Assembly (NCBI GenBank): GCA_017457225.1
Contig: JAFTHW010000006.1
Coordinates: forward strand, 29,457-93,456
Origin: Clostridia bacterium
GTDB taxonomy: Bacteria > Bacillota > Clostridia > Christensenellales > Borkfalkiaceae
Direction of reading: 5' to 3'
Length of the DNA: 64,000 nucleotides
Below the pieces are notes generated by a model. The model was not told the origin of the DNA. It did no database searches and was given only the letters and a program-made list of their open reading frames with translations. Shown in pieces: positions 36,119 through 45,980 of the stretch. Numbering within the stretch: the first letter of the stretch is position 1; every line of letters begins with the position of its first letter. Position numbers and translations under genes: made by a program.

Positions 36119-36864
36119 ATTGTACTCCTTTCTCCGCTCTTTGTCAAACGTTTTGAGCGTGTTTTCAGCAAAAAACGACCTTTTCGCCATAATATTTTTT
36201 TCAAAAACGAAGCCGTCGTTTCGTCCGTATCTCCGAAACAGTACACCCGTTCCGCTCCGCCGAGGATAATTTCTCCCACCGCCGTTTCCTTGCCCGTGAG
36301 CGCGCTCCTAGAAAGCGGGCGGTACTCCCCGTCGTACGCCCTGCCGTCTTTTAAGTATAATTTTCCCTCGCCGTCCTCAGTCAAAAACTCGAGAAATCCG
36401 TCGAGCGATGCCTCGCCCATATCCGTCGGAACGTACTCCACAATCCCCTCCCAACGCCGTTTTAATTCACGGAGTTTAAAATGGAATACGCCGTCCAAAC
36501 AGTATTTTTCGTAGCCTTTGAGTCTACGGGCAACGTACGAGCGATCCTCTCGATAATCCGCCGCCACCAACGCTGTGAGCAAAATCCGTCTTTGTTCTTT
36601 GTTTAAAAGAGGCAGCGGCAAGCGTTTGTCAAAAAACGCGTATTTGTAGCCGACCGCAATCACGTCGGCGATATGATCCTCCGCAAACCTCCGCACGTAG
36701 GGACAGTACTCTCGCTCCGTTTTAAAGGCGATCTTCGTCGTTTCCCCTTCTTTTTCCATACCGTATTCCGACGGCAAAAAGGAAAACCTTTCTTTCATTT
36801 TTCCGTACAAATAAGACATATACGCTTCCGAGAAGCCGTTTTGTAATATCGTTATTTCTTCCAC
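36109..36864 (-). CDS. YtxC-like putative sporulation protein
   Basis: 251 residues, no signal peptide or membrane helix. A basic/aromatic core (LLTALVAADYREDRSY, GVFHFKLRELKRRWEGIVEYVP, then LDGFLEFL) resembles the YtxC family found directly upstream of thrS in many spore-forming Bacillota. The identity is supported mainly by this context and the FKLRELK-type block; sequence drift is high. The C-terminal basic tail overlaps the thrS promoter. No motif suggests an enzymatic activity. Alternative: an unrelated conserved protein. Confidence 0.6.
   Translation of the reverse strand: MEEITILQNGFSEAYMSYLYGKMKERFSFLPSEYGMEKEGETTKIAFKTEREYCPYVRRFAEDHIADVIAVGYKYAFFDKRLPLPLLNKEQRRILLTALVAADYREDRSYVARRLKGYEKYCLDGVFHFKLRELKRRWEGIVEYVPTDMGEASLDGFLEFLTEDGEGKLYLKDGRAYDGEYRPLSRSALTGKETAVGEIILGGAERVYCFGDTDETTASFLKKILWRKGRFLLKTRSKRLTKSGERSTIKR
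36119..36147 (-). promoter_or_regulatory. Promoter of thrS
   Basis: TTGACA, 17 bases, TACAAT on the minus strand. It overlaps the last codons of the upstream YtxC-like gene. Confidence 0.8.
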
Positions 36865-36940
36865 ACCAATATTGTATGCCGAGCGGAAAAAATTATTTAT
36901 TCGTTTTTGTAAATTTTAACGGCTTTTACGGGCGTTACGC

Positions 36941-36969
36941 TTGACTTGAACGCAAAAATGTTTTATAAT
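36941..36969 (+). promoter_or_regulatory. Promoter of leuS
   Basis: TTGACT, 17 bases, TATAAT on the plus strand, 68 bases before the leuS start. Confidence 0.85.
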
Positions 36970-36994
36970 AAAGAACGATATTATTATAATTTTA

Positions 36995-37024
36995 CGACGC
37001 GCGCTCTCACGCGCGCTTACGTCG
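36995..37024 (+). promoter_or_regulatory. Stem-loop abutting the leuS ribosome site
   Basis: GCGCGC/GCGCGC with a CGAC/GTCG extension (and a TTAC bulge) ends at the first base of GGAGG. It may modulate leuS translation. No T-box motif is present. Confidence 0.5.
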
Positions 37025-37036
37025 GAGGTCTTTTTT

Positions 37037-39478
37037 ATGATGGATATGAAATCCGTAGAAAGCAAATGGCAAGCAAAATGGGAAAAAACCAAACTCAACG
37101 TGTTCAACAAGAAAAACGCGGACAAAAAACTGTACGTTTTGGAGATGTTCTCCTATCCGTCCGGCGCGAATTTACACGTCGGGCATTGGTATAATTACGG
37201 TCCTACCGACACGTACGCCCGTTTCAAGAAAATGCAGGGATTCGAAGTGTTCCAACCTATGGGCTTCGACGCGTTCGGTCTACCTGCGGAAAACTACGCG
37301 ATCAAAACGGGTATTCATCCCAAGGATTCCACGGAAAAGAATATCGCTACGATGGAACAGCAACTCCGTAATATGGGCGCTATGTTCGATTGGACGGCGG
37401 AGCTCAAAACGTGCGAAGAAAACTACTATAAATGGACGCAATGGTTGTTCGTTCAGCTCTACAAAAAGGGACTTGCTTACCGCAAGGAAGCCCTTGTAAA
37501 CTGGTGCCCCGATTGCGAAACGGTACTCGCGAACGAGCAAGTCGTAGACGGAAAATGCGAACGTTGCGGCAATGTCGTTCTCCGCAAGGATATGACTCAA
37601 TGGTTCTTTAAAATTACCGATTACGCCGAAGAACTTCTAGACGATTTGAACGATCTGAATTGGCCTGAAAAAACCAAATCTATGCAAAAGAACTGGATCG
37701 GAAAATCCACGGGGTGTGAGATTCAATTCGAGTGCGAAACGGGCGATCTCATTACGGTATTCACCACCCGTCCCGATACGGTATTCGGCGTGAATTACGT
37801 GGTGCTCGCTCCTGAACATCCCCTCGTGGAAAAGCTCAAAGAAGCGCATCCTGAAACGGCGGCGGACATCGAAGCGTACGTTCAGTACGCGGCGGAAGCG
37901 AACGACATTGAACGTCTTTCCACCGCGCGCGAAAAGACGGGCGTATTCACCGGCGCTTACGCGATCCATCCCTTAACCAATAAGAAAGTACCCGTATATC
38001 TTGCCGATTACGTACTTTATTCCTACGGTACGGGCGCCGTGATGGCGGTCGCCGCGCACGACGAAAGAGATTACGCGTTCGCAACCAAATACGGTTTGCC
38101 CGTTACGCAAGTTATTCAAAAGGCAGGCGGAGAAACCATTCTCCCCTTCTGCGACGACGGTATTCTCGTCAATAGCGGCAAATTCGACGGTCTTTCGGGC
38201 GACGAAGCGCGCGACGCGATCGCCGTATACCTTACCAAAATCGGCAAGGGCTGTAAAAAGATCAACTACCGCTTGCGCGATTGGTCGGTGTCCCGTCAAC
38301 GTTATTGGGGCGCGCCGATCCCGATGATCCATTGTCCCAAGTGCGGAGTCGTTCCCGTTCCCGAAAAGGATCTGCCCGTGAAGCTCCCCTACGACGTCGA
38401 ATTCCGTCCCACCGGAAAATCGCCCCTCGCTTCCCACGAAGGATTTATGAAATGTCATTGTCCCAAGTGCGGCGGAAAAGCTTCCCGCGATCCCGATACG
38501 CTCGATACGTTCGTATGCTCCAGCTGGTATCATTTGCGTTACCCTGAAGCAAACAACGACAAGCAACCTTTTACGTTTGAAACCGTCAATAAAATGCTGC
38601 CCGTAGACGTTTACGTGGGCGGTCCTGAGCACGCTTGTATGCACTTGTTGTACGCAAGATTTATCACGAAAGCGCTTCGCGATATGGGTTACGTATCGTT
38701 TAGCGAACCGTTCAAACGCCTCGTTCATCAAGGCATCATTCTCGGCCCTGACGGAAACCGTATGTCCAAATCCAAAGGCAACGTCGTTTCCCCCGATAAA
38801 TATATCAGCGAGTACGGTTCGGACGTATTCCGTATGTATTTGATGTTCGGATTCAGCTATACCGAAGGCGGACCTTGGAACGACGACGGCATTAAATCTG
38901 TAGCGAAATTTATGGATCGAGTGGAAAGACTCGTTCGCAAAGTTGCGGAATCTAAAGCACACGGGCATCAAGAAATGCGCTCGGCGGAAAAAGAACTGAA
39001 TTATATCAAAAACTATACTGCGAAGAGCATTACCCGCGATGTGGAAGAATTTTCGTTCAACACCTCTATCGCGCGCTTGATGGAGTACGTGAACGCTCTG
39101 CAAAAATACGACGCGGACGTAGCCGAGAAAAACGTAGACTTCTACGACGGCTGTATCGAGGATTTGATCCGTATGTTTGCTCCGTTTGCGCCCCACTTTG
39201 CGGAAGAGCTGTGGGAAATCATCGGAAAGAAAGACTCCGTATTCCTCGAAAAATATCCTGAGGTACAGGAATCTGCGCTCGTGAAAGACGAAGTGGAATA
39301 TGCGGTGCAGGTAAACAGCAAGATCAAAGCGAAAGTGATGATCACCGAAGGACTTTCGGAGTCGGAGATGCAGGCGGTAGCTTGCCAGCACGCAGACATC
39401 GCGCCCCTGCTCGCGGGAAAATCCGTTAAAAAATGTATCGTAGTAAAAGGCCGCCTGATCAACCTCATCGTTGGCTAA
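37037..39478 (+). CDS. leuS: Leucyl-tRNA synthetase
   Basis: 813 residues, the normal bacterial length. The class I HIGH motif appears in [11 protein letters not shown] and KMSKS in [11 protein letters not shown]. The zinc-finger region ([18 protein letters not shown]), the editing domain with TTRPDTVFG and the anticodon domain are present. It charges tRNA-Leu and edits misactivated amino acids. The first of two adjacent ATGs is chosen because GGAGGT lies seven bases upstream. It shares a transcript with the SGNH hydrolase gene 15 bases downstream. Confidence 0.98.
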   Translation: MMDMKSVESKWQAKWEKTKLNVFNKKNADKKLYVLEMFSYPSGANLHVGHWYNYGPTDTYARFKKMQGFEVFQPMGFDAFGLPAENYAIKTGIHPKDSTEKNIATMEQQLRNMGAMFDWTAELKTCEENYYKWTQWLFVQLYKKGLAYRKEALVNWCPDCETVLANEQVVDGKCERCGNVVLRKDMTQWFFKITDYAEELLDDLNDLNWPEKTKSMQKNWIGKSTGCEIQFECETGDLITVFTTRPDTVFGVNYVVLAPEHPLVEKLKEAHPETAADIEAYVQYAAEANDIERLSTAREKTGVFTGAYAIHPLTNKKVPVYLADYVLYSYGTGAVMAVAAHDERDYAFATKYGLPVTQVIQKAGGETILPFCDDGILVNSGKFDGLSGDEARDAIAVYLTKIGKGCKKINYRLRDWSVSRQRYWGAPIPMIHCPKCGVVPVPEKDLPVKLPYDVEFRPTGKSPLASHEGFMKCHCPKCGGKASRDPDTLDTFVCSSWYHLRYPEANNDKQPFTFETVNKMLPVDVYVGGPEHACMHLLYARFITKALRDMGYVSFSEPFKRLVHQGIILGPDGNRMSKSKGNVVSPDKYISEYGSDVFRMYLMFGFSYTEGGPWNDDGIKSVAKFMDRVERLVRKVAESKAHGHQEMRSAEKELNYIKNYTAKSITRDVEEFSFNTSIARLMEYVNALQKYDADVAEKNVDFYDGCIEDLIRMFAPFAPHFAEELWEIIGKKDSVFLEKYPEVQESALVKDEVEYAVQVNSKIKAKVMITEGLSESEMQAVACQHADIAPLLAGKSVKKCIVVKGRLINLIVG

Positions 39479-39493
39479 AAAAAGGAGTATGAT

Positions 39494-40570
39494 ATGGATA
39501 TTGCAAGTATTGATAAGAATTTTGCCCTGCAAGGAATCGAGGGCGACGATATAGAATGGTTTGATATTTTAGAAAAACCCTTTTCGATTCACGGCGTATT
39601 ATATGACGAACAGGAAGAATTATTCCTGCGTTTGCCCAGAAAAACTGCGCAAGCGGTCAGTCGCGGCGTGAATATTCTTTGCCCTATGACAACGGGCGGT
39701 CGCGTACGCTTTACCACCGATTCCCCGTTCGTGGCAATTAAATGTATCGCACCCTTTTATTGTGGGGCGTTAAGCCATATGCCTATATTGGGGACTCACG
39801 GATTCTCCGTGTACGTAAATGGGGTATTCGACGGTAAGTTCGCTCCTGAGAATTTTGAAAATGCCAAAGACGGCGTCTTTGCCTTTGAGGAAAAACGTAC
39901 GTTTATGACCGCGAAAGAGGGCGAAGAAAATCTTTGCGAACTTTTCTTTCCGCTCTACGGCGGCGTGAAAAAACTCTACGTCGGACTTAAAAAAGGCAGC
40001 GTGTTGAAAGAGCCGAAACCTTATTCGGTGACGACTCCCGTCGTGTTCTACGGAAGTTCGATCACGCAAGGTTGCTGCGCTTCCCGTCCCGGCAACGATT
40101 ATATTTCCTACCTGTCCCGTTGGCTCGATTGCGATTACGTCAATCTTGGATTCTCGGGCAACGGTAAGGCAGAGCCGATTATGATCGATTATTTGAACTC
40201 TTTGCCCGCTTCCGTGTACGTACTCGATTACGATTACAACGCGGAATCTTTGGAAGAGTTGAGAGAGCATCATTTGCCTATGTACGAACGTATCCGTAGC
40301 GTACATAAGGACGTTCCCCTTTTGTTTATCTCCAAACCCGATTTGGAATATGATCCCGAAACGTACGCGCGTAGAGATATTATCCTAGAAACGTATAATA
40401 TCGCAAAAGAACGCGGCGATCAAAACGTAGCCTTTATCGACGGTACAACATTGTACGGCGATAAAGACCGCGACGCTTGCGCAGTGGACACCTGTCACCC
40501 CAACGACCTTGGTTTCTACCGTATGGCGGAAGGTATTTATCCCGTACTCAAAAAATTACTTAAAAAATAA
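39494..40570 (+). CDS. SGNH/GDSL hydrolase, copy 1
   Basis: 358 residues. The N-terminal 170 residues form a beta-rich domain; the C-terminal half is an SGNH esterase: block I YGSSITQG (nucleophile Ser), the Gly in GFSGNG, and the catalytic Asp/His pair in DTCHPNDLG. The layout resembles SsfX3-type hydrolases with an N-terminal jelly-roll domain. No signal peptide, so the substrate is likely intracellular (an acyl ester or acetylated sugar). AAGGAG precedes the ATG. It is followed by a close paralogue. Confidence 0.88.
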   Translation: MDIASIDKNFALQGIEGDDIEWFDILEKPFSIHGVLYDEQEELFLRLPRKTAQAVSRGVNILCPMTTGGRVRFTTDSPFVAIKCIAPFYCGALSHMPILGTHGFSVYVNGVFDGKFAPENFENAKDGVFAFEEKRTFMTAKEGEENLCELFFPLYGGVKKLYVGLKKGSVLKEPKPYSVTTPVVFYGSSITQGCCASRPGNDYISYLSRWLDCDYVNLGFSGNGKAEPIMIDYLNSLPASVYVLDYDYNAESLEELREHHLPMYERIRSVHKDVPLLFISKPDLEYDPETYARRDIILETYNIAKERGDQNVAFIDGTTLYGDKDRDACAVDTCHPNDLGFYRMAEGIYPVLKKLLKK

Positions 40571-40584
40571 TTTAGTAAAACGCC

Positions 40585-40615
40585 AACGCCTGTTTCAATG
40601 CAAGAAACAGGCGTT
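40585..40615 (+). terminator. Weak terminator after SGNH copy 1
   Basis: AACGCCTGTTTC pairs with GAAACAGGCGTT. The tail (TATGCAT) lacks a good T tract, so readthrough into copy 2 is possible. Confidence 0.55.
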
Positions 40616-40744
40616 TATGCATAGAAAAGCTTTACCTGATGGATAAGATTTTTCTATAAAAAGAATGTTTTTTGACTATACAACCCCGAAAAAAAGTAAT
40701 ATAATAAAATCAACGACGAAATCTCGTCCAATAAGGAGTCCATA

Positions 40745-41866
40745 ATGGATATTGCAAGTATTGACAAAAATTTTGCTTTAAAAGGAGTAAACGAACCCGA
40801 TATTGAATGGTTTGACCCGTTGAGAGAACCGTTTTCCCTGCACGGCGTATTTTACGACAAAAATACGAGCGTGTACGACGAAGAACCCGGTCTGTTTTTA
40901 CGTATGCCTGCTGAAATCTCCAACCAAGTCAGTTACGGAGTCAATCTGCTCTCCAAAATGACCGCGGGCGGTAGATTGCGTTTCCAAACGGACTCCCCCT
41001 ACGTTGCAATCAAATGTATTGCGCCCGATTTCGAGGGATTGTATCATATGCCACTCACGGGTAGTCACGGATTTTCCCTGTACGTCAACGGCTTGTTTGA
41101 CGGGAAATTCGCGCCCGGCGTGAAAGATCTGCAAAACTCCCAAAACAACGCGTTAAAATACACGTTCGCGTTCGAGGGTAGTCGCCACATCAAAAATCCT
41201 TCGGGCGGCGTGGACGATTGCGAGCTGTATTTCCCGCTTTACGGGGGCGTTAGAAAACTGTATATCGGCTTGAAAAAGGGTTGCGTTTTGAAAGCGCCCA
41301 AGCCTTACTCCATTGAAAAACCGTTGGTATTTTACGGTAGTTCCATATATCAAGGAGCTTGCGCTTCCCGTCCAGGAAACGACTTCATATCCCTCCTTTC
41401 CCGTTGGTTGGATTGCGATATTATCAACCTCGGATTCTCAGGCAACGGAAACGGTGAAAAGCCGATGATGGAGTATCTGACCACTTTGGACGCAAGCGGT
41501 TATATATTCGATTATAATTATTACGTCGATTATCCCGACCGCGTATTGCCCACGCATTTGTCTATGTATGAAACGCTTCGTGGAGTGGGTGAAAAACTGC
41601 CCATTCTTCTGATCGACAAACCTGCCATTGAATACGATCGGTTGGGATACGAACGCAGACGGGAAATGATTTCTTCCACCTACGAGATCGCAAAACAGCG
41701 CGGAGACGAATACGTTGGGTATATCGATGCAAAAGAACTGTTTGGCGACAAGGGCAGAGACGGCTGCACCGTCGATACCTGCCACCCGACCGATCTTGGA
41801 TTCTACCGTATGGCGGAAAGAATCTATCCCGTACTCAAAGAATTGTTGGACAAGAGCCATTCCTAA
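40745..41866 (+). CDS. SGNH/GDSL hydrolase, copy 2
   Basis: 373 residues, a clear paralogue of the preceding gene over its whole length: the same start MDIASIDKNFAL, nucleophile block YGSSIYQG, GFSGNGNG, and DTCHPTDLG with the catalytic Asp/His. Thr in the block after Ser is replaced by Tyr (SITQ to SIYQ), and extra residues appear in the N-terminal domain, suggesting functional divergence. AAGGAG precedes the ATG. A TTGACT and a TATAAT lie upstream but 22 bases apart, so a separate promoter is uncertain. Confidence 0.88.
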   Translation: MDIASIDKNFALKGVNEPDIEWFDPLREPFSLHGVFYDKNTSVYDEEPGLFLRMPAEISNQVSYGVNLLSKMTAGGRLRFQTDSPYVAIKCIAPDFEGLYHMPLTGSHGFSLYVNGLFDGKFAPGVKDLQNSQNNALKYTFAFEGSRHIKNPSGGVDDCELYFPLYGGVRKLYIGLKKGCVLKAPKPYSIEKPLVFYGSSIYQGACASRPGNDFISLLSRWLDCDIINLGFSGNGNGEKPMMEYLTTLDASGYIFDYNYYVDYPDRVLPTHLSMYETLRGVGEKLPILLIDKPAIEYDRLGYERRREMISSTYEIAKQRGDEYVGYIDAKELFGDKGRDGCTVDTCHPTDLGFYRMAERIYPVLKELLDKSHS

Positions 41867-41878
41867 CCGAACGCACTT

Positions 41879-41914
41879 AAAAAGCCCGCGGCTTGCAAGC
41901 CGCGGGCTTTTTTC
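41879..41914. terminator. Terminator between convergent SGNH copy 2 and gltX
   Basis: AAAAGCCCGCGGCTT pairs with AAGCCGCGGGCTTTT, with A and T tracts on both sides. It serves both directions. Confidence 0.88.
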
Positions 41915-41924
41915 ATATTTTTTC

Positions 41925-43562
41925 TTATAAAGTATCAATCGCTTTTTGTAACCGCGCGAGTGTTTTTTCTTCGCCCAAGATCTGCATAATCGTCCAAAGG
42001 TCGGGGGTATTCGCAAGCCCCGTCGTTGCGATTCGGAGCATTTCCGCAACGTCCGAAACGTTCCCCGGATACGCCGTAGGATCCGCTTTATACGCTTTCA
42101 TATCCGTCGCAAAACCGTTCTTCGCCGCTACGGCTTTTACCTTTTCAAACCACGCCGAACAATCGTCCGCATAGGTATACTCCGCCGCAAAATCCTGTAA
42201 AATTCTCTTGACCGTCTGCTTTTCAAAGCGGTACTCTGCGTTCTTAAACCCGTCGTTAAAGAAATAGCAAACGGTTTGGAGCGCCTGTTTCGCGCAAATA
42301 AAGTCCTTTCTTCTCTTTTTACCGCCTACGCCCATACACAGCGCGAGCGCTTTGAGCATATATTCCTTATCCGCAAAATACCCTTTTTGTTCCTCCGAGC
42401 CGAACTCCTGCGCCCAAGCGTACAGGAAATCGTACGTTTCCACTTCACTCAATTTAGACATATACGTTTTGGAAATGTCGTTGAGTTTCAAAATATCGAA
42501 CAGCGCGCCGCTCTTACCCATTTTACCGATGGAGTATTTAAACTCATCCAAAGGTTTATCGGAGAATTTCAGCATCCATTCCTCGAAGTTGGAGTTGAGC
42601 AACGTCATCATATACGTACGTACCGCCTCGGGATGATAGCCCTGTTCGCGATAGAACGTCAACGACGCTTCGGGGTCTTTCCGCTTGGAGAGTTTTCTAC
42701 GCGTTTCCCCGTCGATCTTTTGAATGGAACAGTTGTGACCGTATTTCGGAAGTCTAAACCCAAGCGTTTTGAAAAGCTCGATATGAATAGGCAAAGACGA
42801 CAACCATTCCTCACCGCGAATGACGAGCGTCGTACGCATAAAATGATCGTCGATGGCGTGCGCGAAGTGATACGTGGGAATCCCGTCCGATTTCAAAATT
42901 ACGACGTCTTGATTGTTCTCCGTTACCGTGATATCGCCCTTGACTTCGTCGTGGAACGTGTGTTTTACGTCTACGTCGCCTTGCGATTTCAAACGAATCA
43001 CATAAGGTTTCCCCGCCGCAAGATTTGCGTAAATTTCCTCTTCCGAGAGATTGCGGCATTTTGCGAACTCCCCGTAATATCCGGGCAAAAGTTTGTTTTC
43101 CGTCTGATATTCACGGGTCTTTTCCAAATCCTCTTCGGTGCAGAAGCAAGGATATGCGAGCCCTTTTTCAATCAAATCCTTTGCAAACGCGTGATAGATC
43201 TCCGCGCGTTGGCGTTGGTAATACGGTCCGTAATTTCCGCAAAGATCCGCGCCCTCGTCAAACGCTACGCCGAAATATTTCAACGATGCGTGAATGACCT
43301 CTACCGCACCCTCCACTTTTCTTTTTTCGTCCGTGTCTTCGATACGCAAATAGAACACGCCTCCGTTTTGATGCGCGATACGCTCGTTCGCGAGCGCTAC
43401 GTATAAATTTCCCAAATGCATAAAACCCGTAGGGCTGGGCGCAAGGCGAGTAACTTCCGCGCCTTTGGGAAGATCGCGAAGCGGGTACAATTCCTCGTAA
43501 TACTCCAGCGGTTTTACGTTCTCGTCGGGAATGAGCGCGTTTGCCAATTTCTTCAAATCCAT
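41925..43562 (-). CDS. gltX: Glutamyl-tRNA synthetase
   Basis: 545 residues from the ATG at 43562, chosen because AGAAGGT lies ten bases upstream; an upstream in-frame ATG adds 26 unrelated residues. The HIGH-type motif is in APSPTGFMHLGNLYVAL and the KMSKS-type loop is KLSKRKDP. The VTRLAPSPTG and FYLRIEDTD blocks identify GluRS. It charges tRNA-Glu and, if no GlnRS exists, also tRNA-Gln. It is the last gene of the long 41.9-51.6 kb run and is somewhat longer than the usual 470-490 residues. Confidence 0.96.
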   Translation of the reverse strand: MDLKKLANALIPDENVKPLEYYEELYPLRDLPKGAEVTRLAPSPTGFMHLGNLYVALANERIAHQNGGVFYLRIEDTDEKRKVEGAVEVIHASLKYFGVAFDEGADLCGNYGPYYQRQRAEIYHAFAKDLIEKGLAYPCFCTEEDLEKTREYQTENKLLPGYYGEFAKCRNLSEEEIYANLAAGKPYVIRLKSQGDVDVKHTFHDEVKGDITVTENNQDVVILKSDGIPTYHFAHAIDDHFMRTTLVIRGEEWLSSLPIHIELFKTLGFRLPKYGHNCSIQKIDGETRRKLSKRKDPEASLTFYREQGYHPEAVRTYMMTLLNSNFEEWMLKFSDKPLDEFKYSIGKMGKSGALFDILKLNDISKTYMSKLSEVETYDFLYAWAQEFGSEEQKGYFADKEYMLKALALCMGVGGKKRRKDFICAKQALQTVCYFFNDGFKNAEYRFEKQTVKRILQDFAAEYTYADDCSAWFEKVKAVAAKNGFATDMKAYKADPTAYPGNVSDVAEMLRIATTGLANTPDLWTIMQILGEEKTLARLQKAIDTL

Positions 43563-43629
43563 AAATTGATACCTTCTTTCTTTGTTTTTCTTATTTATTG
43601 TACTCCGATAGGCGGCGTTTGTCAAGCCG

Positions 43630-44685
43630 TTAGCGGACAAAAAAATCTACGTTTCGATACGAGAGCTCGTACAAGCCGTTCTCGATACCGTGTACGATCT
43701 CCACGACCGTTGCGCAAAGCGGAGTTTCTACGTTCGCGCGTTTCCCCTCTTCACAGACAAGTCCGTTGATAAAATCCACCTCGCATTTCCGTCCGCCAAG
43801 TAGATCCTTTAACATTCCCGAACGTAATTTTTGATGCTTTCTCATCGCATAGGGCAGGACCAGGTACGCAAACAACCGTTTTGGCGGCGTTCGTCCTCCC
43901 AGAAGTTTTCGCATATCGTGACCCTGCATCGGCGCTATGCGTACGCCCAAGCCTTCCGCCACGTCTATACATTCCCGCAAAATACCGAGCGCGATTTTAC
44001 GACTCTTGCGTTTTTTGGCAAGTTCGCCAAATGTCAACCCCGTCATAACGGACAATCCCGAAAACGCCGCGTTGATCGCAAGTTTACTCCACCGCGCGCC
44101 GAGCAGATTGTCCGATACATTCACAAACGATCCGTTGTCCACGGCATTTCCTGCGCAGGATAAAATCTCCACAAGCAGAGGAAGTCCTTTCCCATCGTTT
44201 TCATAGCCGCCGACTTCCATCGTCATTCCGTCGAATTTAGACGTGAGCGACACCGCTCCGTCTCCGAGAAACGTTGCGCCGTACGAAGTGACCGCGCCGT
44301 ACGTACGCTCCGCGCCTACGATTTCGGCTACGCTGCGTTCAGGCAAGCCGTTCTGCGTCGTACAAACCAATCCGTCCGCCGCCAAATGCGGCAATACCGT
44401 TTGGAGCGTTTTTGCGTTTTCCCGTTGTTTGGTCATCAGAAACACGATGTCGTAGACTTCCGTCACTTCCGTTGGATGAAGCGCGTGGACAGGCACGGAA
44501 AACTCCGTTTTCTCCGCCTCGCAAACAATTCTTGCGCCGCGATCTTTCAAGCCTTGCAAATGCGCGGTGTTGCGCGTAATAAAATCGACGTTTTTTAAAC
44601 CGCCTTTCGTCAACAACGCGCCGAGCACCGTACCCATTGCGCCCGCGCCCCAAATCGCAATTTTTGCTTCGCTTGCGCTCTTCAT
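43630..44685 (-). CDS. Ketopantoate reductase family protein (ApbA/PanE-like)
   Basis: 351 residues with the Rossmann motif IWGAGAMGTVLGALL (about 11-25), TTQNGLPE, and the substrate block SKLAINAAFSGLS typical of the family. It would reduce 2-dehydropantoate with NADPH in pantothenate synthesis, but many family members have other substrates, and no other pan genes are in the window. The ATG starts two bases after the shikimate kinase stop, so translation may be coupled. Downstream lies gltX. Confidence 0.85.
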   Translation of the reverse strand: MKSASEAKIAIWGAGAMGTVLGALLTKGGLKNVDFITRNTAHLQGLKDRGARIVCEAEKTEFSVPVHALHPTEVTEVYDIVFLMTKQRENAKTLQTVLPHLAADGLVCTTQNGLPERSVAEIVGAERTYGAVTSYGATFLGDGAVSLTSKFDGMTMEVGGYENDGKGLPLLVEILSCAGNAVDNGSFVNVSDNLLGARWSKLAINAAFSGLSVMTGLTFGELAKKRKSRKIALGILRECIDVAEGLGVRIAPMQGHDMRKLLGGRTPPKRLFAYLVLPYAMRKHQKLRSGMLKDLLGGRKCEVDFINGLVCEEGKRANVETPLCATVVEIVHGIENGLYELSYRNVDFFVR

Positions 44686-44686
44686 T

Positions 44687-45190
44687 TTATTTCCCCAATG
44701 CCTTTACGACCTTATGTACGGACTGCTCGATCGTTAATCCGTCGAGATTCACCGTAAGATCTGCGTACTGCTCATACAACGGAATACGCTCCTCATAGAG
44801 ATCTTTTAATGTAAAACCGTCTTTGAGCGCAACGCCGCGTTTTTTTAAATCCCCTAATCGGCTCGCAATGGACTCATAGGAAAGCTGTAAATATACGATT
44901 GTACCCATCGTTTTAAGTTTCTCCATCGCATAGTCGCGATAAATGACGCTTCCGCCCGTCGCGATCACGCAACGGTCCGCGCAAAGCTCGGAATTGACTT
45001 TCGCTTCCACGTCAAGAAATTTTTCCGTTCCCACTTCTTCGATGATCTCGTTTAAGCGTTTACCCTCTCTTGCGACGATCACGCTGTCGCTGTCTACGTA
45101 CCCGTAACCGATCTTTTCGGAAATCTCCGTCCCAATCGTCGTTTTACCGCTGCCCGGCATTCCAATTAAAATCACGTTATTTTTTCTCAT
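44687..45190 (-). CDS. aroK: Shikimate kinase
   Basis: 167 residues from the ATG at 45190, placed by AAAGGAGAG; an upstream extension of 44 residues has no ribosome site and no family match. Walker A is GMPGSGKT, followed by DSD (shikimate binding), and the ATGGSV loop. It phosphorylates shikimate in aromatic amino acid synthesis. It sits within the gltX run, upstream of the PanE-like gene, with no other aro genes nearby. Confidence 0.93.
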   Translation of the reverse strand: MRKNNVILIGMPGSGKTTIGTEISEKIGYGYVDSDSVIVAREGKRLNEIIEEVGTEKFLDVEAKVNSELCADRCVIATGGSVIYRDYAMEKLKTMGTIVYLQLSYESIASRLGDLKKRGVALKDGFTLKDLYEERIPLYEQYADLTVNLDGLTIEQSVHKVVKALGK

Positions 45191-45229
45191 AGTTACTCTC
45201 CTTTTGAACCCAATGTTCGCTTTTAAACG

Positions 45230-45239
45230 CGTACCTGCC
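45230..45239 (-). repeat. GGCAGGTACG motif, intergenic
   Basis: An exact copy lies between the phosphatase and shikimate kinase genes, followed by CGTTTA; it is not adjacent to a start codon. Confidence 0.5.
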
Positions 45240-45248
45240 CTACTCCTT

Positions 45249-45980
45249 TTATTCGTGTCTATCATTCGAATCGTAAATTTCACAAAACCGCGCCGCAAAC
45301 GAGATCGGCTCGTTTCCTGCATACAAATGACTTGTATCGCCTAGCGCGCAACAACGGAATGTGACGATTCCTTTCTCACGCTCCTCGGAATATAGCGTGG
45401 TGACAGACGATGGCAACGCAACGAAATGATGGGTAAATACGATGGGCGAGAGATTGCATAAGTGCGATAGCAACATTCCCTCTAACCCAAAATGACAAAA
45501 AAAGGCAACGGTATCCGTATTCGCTCGCTCCGCGCGGTAAATCCTGCCGTCACGGACGTAGCCGTGTTTGCCGAGAAGCTCGTCAAAAGCGTTCGTGAGT
45601 GTTTGATACGACTCCGCAACGTTCGCATTCGCAAAAAAACCGTGATCACTCCAACCCTTTTGATCGTACATTTTTTCATTTTTCGTCCAAAACGAAGGTC
45701 GCATATCCCAAACGTGCGGACGCCATTCGCCCGTTGGCAACGTAAAAGGAGTATCGAATTCCTGTAACCAGTCCTTGATCACGACATCCTTTTCCATTCC
45801 CAAGGCTTTTGCTGTATATTGGCAAGTGTGTTTCGCCCTGCCGAGCGGCGAGCAGTAAATATAATCGATTTTTTCCTGTTTCAATTTTTCCGCAAGCAGT
45901 TTTGCTTCCCTGTGTCCTTTTTCCGTCAAAGTATCCCGCTCGTAATCGGGATCTCCGTGACGGATAAACAAAATCCTCAC
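45249..45980 (-). CDS. Histidine phosphatase family protein
   Basis: 243 residues with the RHG signature FIRHGDPDY near the N-terminus (catalytic His) and the second His in FFCHFGLEGM. Phosphoglycerate mutase-like fold; probably a phosphatase of unknown substrate. The start is GTG, overlapping the hemW stop by four bases (GTGA), with GGAGGAAG upstream. This coupling suggests joint translation with hemW. Confidence 0.9.
   Translation of the reverse strand: MRILFIRHGDPDYERDTLTEKGHREAKLLAEKLKQEKIDYIYCSPLGRAKHTCQYTAKALGMEKDVVIKDWLQEFDTPFTLPTGEWRPHVWDMRPSFWTKNEKMYDQKGWSDHGFFANANVAESYQTLTNAFDELLGKHGYVRDGRIYRAERANTDTVAFFCHFGLEGMLLSHLCNLSPIVFTHHFVALPSSVTTLYSEEREKGIVTFRCCALGDTSHLYAGNEPISFAARFCEIYDSNDRHE

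Noticed and set aside
40672-40705. TTGACT and TATAAT upstream of SGNH copy 2 as a promoter
   Set aside because: The spacer is 22 bases, too long for sigma-A; kept only as a remark.
43563-43640. 26-residue N-terminal extension of gltX
   Set aside because: It overlaps the end of the panE-like gene and does not match the synthetase N-terminus; the internal ATG has a ribosome site.
45191-45322. 44-residue N-terminal extension of shikimate kinase
   Set aside because: No ribosome site at the upstream ATG; the next ATG has AAAGGAGAG and begins the family core.
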